From the NCBI GenBank assembly GCA_019245255.1, contig JAFARV010000868.1, positions 1-7,041 on the forward strand: a stretch of DNA of 7,041 bases, read 5' to 3'. The stretch comes from Acidobacteriaceae bacterium. GTDB lineage: Bacteria; Acidobacteriota; Terriglobia; Bryobacterales; Bryobacteraceae. A program made the translations under genes and the position numbers. Each line of letters opens with the position of its first letter. The stretch's first letter is position 1. Below are positions 5,801 to 7,041 of this stretch, piece by piece. The notes beneath the pieces were generated by a model. The model made no database searches. It saw nothing but the letters and a program-made list of their open reading frames with translations, and had not been told where the DNA came from.

Positions 5801-7041
5801 CTACACCAGCGCTGCCGATGCTTCCCACTCGCTCCTGACACTCGCCGCACCACCCAGCTCGCGAGTGACCACATCCCCCAAGATGCGAATGCCACGCACG
5901 ATCTGCCCAGCCGTCAGCCCGCCGAAACTGATTCGTAGCGCGCGAGCGTGAGCAAGTCGCGCCGAAAAGAAACTGCCGGGCATGAAAGCAACCCCGGCCT
6001 CCCGCGCCACGGTCAGAACTTGCTCGGCCAACAACGGCGCAGGCAACTCGATCCAGAGATTCATGCCACCTTCAGGGCGCGTCCATCGCACTCCTTCAGG
6101 CAGGTAGTCGGCGCAGGCTTGTAGCAGCGCGTCGAGGCGTTCCGCGCCCGCGCGCCGGGTACGTTCCATATGCTTTCCCAGTTCGCCTGATTCGGCGAAG
6201 CGTAACAACACAGCCTGTGAAAGCTGATCCGAGTGGAGATCGCTGATTTCCTTGGCATCCGCCAAACGCCCAATCACTGGACGCGGCGCCACAATCCACC
6301 CTACGCGCAGGCCAGGAAACGACACTTTCGAATAACTGCGCAGTAGGATCGTGCTTCCCGTGTAGTCCAGTTCCTTAACCGTCGGTAAGGCGGTGCCTGA
6401 GTAGCGCAACTCGCTGTAAATGTCGCTCTCAACAATGACGCAGTCGTAACGTCGCGCTAATTCGATCAGCCGCAGCCTTCTTTCGAACGGCAGCGTGGCG
6501 CCGGTAGGATTTTGAAAATTCGGATTGACGACCAGTAGCCGCGGCCGCCGTTGTTCCAGCAATTTCTCGAGGCCCGCGGTCTCGACCCCGTGCTCATCTA
6601 CCCGCGCCGAAAGAATTTCCCAACCGCTGCGCGCAAACACCCGAATCAAACCGTGATAGGACGGATCTTCGAGGAGAACAGCGGCGCCGGGCACAGCGAA
6701 CACACGCGCAACTAAATCAAGAGCCTGTTGGCAGCCGTTCGTAACCATCACGTCATCGCTCGCGCGCGCCGCTCCGGAACGCATCGCGCTTTCGACTAGG
6801 TACTTCCGCAACGGCGGATATCCATGCGCGCTGCCCAATTGCAAAATGTCGCGCGCACTCTCGCTGTCAATCACCTCTCTCGCAAGCCGGCGGAACTCTG
6901 CGATCGGAAACTCGACCCCGGCAGGTCGCGAGTTTGCGAAGCTGATCTCCACTTCGTGCGGTATGGGACGCGTGCGCGTCTCCACCGGAGGAAGAATCGC
7001 ATCCCAATTGGTCCGATGCGTTGCTGAGGTCCGCTCTTTTG
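5801..7041 (-). CDS. Aminotransferase-domain protein, probable MocR/PdxR-type regulator (5' end outside window)
   Basis: The visible 412 codons encode a fold-type I PLP domain. Motifs in order: GYPPLRKYL (6820-6806 region), the VTNGCQQALDL cofactor loop, NPNFQNPTG with the PLP-contacting Asn at 6509-6511, an ESDIY motif with Asp at 6422-6424, SYSK with the PLP lysine at 6326-6328, and a substrate-type Arg in LRISF at 5933-5935. All catalytic residues are present. A GTG at 6985 could serve as start but has no ribosome-binding site, and the frame remains open through 18 more codons to the window edge, with no other start codon. That upstream peptide (THRTNWDAILPP) looks like a MocR linker, so an N-terminal GntR-type helix-turn-helix is expected beyond the edge; it is not seen. 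Position 27 bp before pdxST fits a PdxR-like regulator. A free-standing aminotransferase remains possible. Confidence 0.8.
   Translation of the reverse strand, partial: KERTSATHRTNWDAILPPVETRTRPIPHEVEISFANSRPAGVEFPIAEFRRLAREVIDSESARDILQLGSAHGYPPLRKYLVESAMRSGAARASDDVMVTNGCQQALDLVARVFAVPGAAVLLEDPSYHGLIRVFARSGWEILSARVDEHGVETAGLEKLLEQRRPRLLVVNPNFQNPTGATLPFERRLRLIELARRYDCVIVESDIYSELRYSGTALPTVKELDYTGSTILLRSYSKVSFPGLRVGWIVAPRPVIGRLADAKEISDLHSDQLSQAVLLRFAESGELGKHMERTRRAGAERLDALLQACADYLPEGVRWTRPEGGMNLWIELPAPLLAEQVLTVAREAGVAFMPGSFFSARLAHARALRISFGGLTAGQIVRGIRILGDVVTRELGGAASVRSEWEASAALV

Overview
The window looks like chromosomal DNA from a GC-rich Gram-negative bacterium. The best guess is a member of the Acidobacteriota. 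This is inferred from three things: the character of the DUF885 protein (an HEARPGH metal-site motif and a tail around FNSTNVEGWG), the DXP-independent vitamin B6 pair pdxS/pdxT, and a sigma/anti-sigma/Spy-like sensor cluster with envelope proteins. Nothing here fixes the genus. There are no rRNA or tRNA genes, CRISPR arrays, insertion sequences or phage genes, and no stretch longer than about 190 bases lacks a gene.

Layout, left to right. Bases 1-105 hold what may be the last 34 codons of an unidentified gene leaving the window on the left. A secreted DUF885 protein, probably a metal-dependent hydrolase, fills 130-1893 on the + strand. Everything else is on the - strand and converges on it, with only 11 bp between the two stop codons. 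In - strand order from the right edge: a PLP-fold aminotransferase-domain gene that is still open at the window edge and is best read as the C-terminal part of a MocR/PdxR-type regulator; pdxS; pdxT; a low-molecular-weight phosphatase/ArsC-like protein; a 187-bp gap carrying a perfect 14-bp palindrome; an ECF sigma factor; a 107-bp gap carrying three helically phased repeats and a T8 tract; a membrane anti-sigma factor with a zinc-finger motif; and a membrane-anchored Spy/CpxP/CnrX-like sensor.

Two functional modules are visible. The first is vitamin B6: PdxT releases ammonia from glutamine, PdxS builds pyridoxal 5'-phosphate (PLP) from it, and a MocR-type protein just upstream could sense PLP through its aminotransferase-like domain. 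The phosphatase overlaps the end of pdxT and is probably co-transcribed; its role there is unknown. The second is cell-envelope signalling: an ECF sigma factor, its membrane-bound anti-sigma factor and a periplasmic LTPxQ-repeat protein. This has the same three parts as the CnrH/CnrY/CnrX nickel-cobalt system, although the inducer here cannot be read from sequence.

Most of the window is recognisable. The points most worth a second look are the open 5' end of the aminotransferase-domain gene, the CnrYXH-like composition, the phosphatase that lacks the redox cysteines of arsenate reductases, and the unexplained repeat and palindrome in the two sigma-linked gaps.
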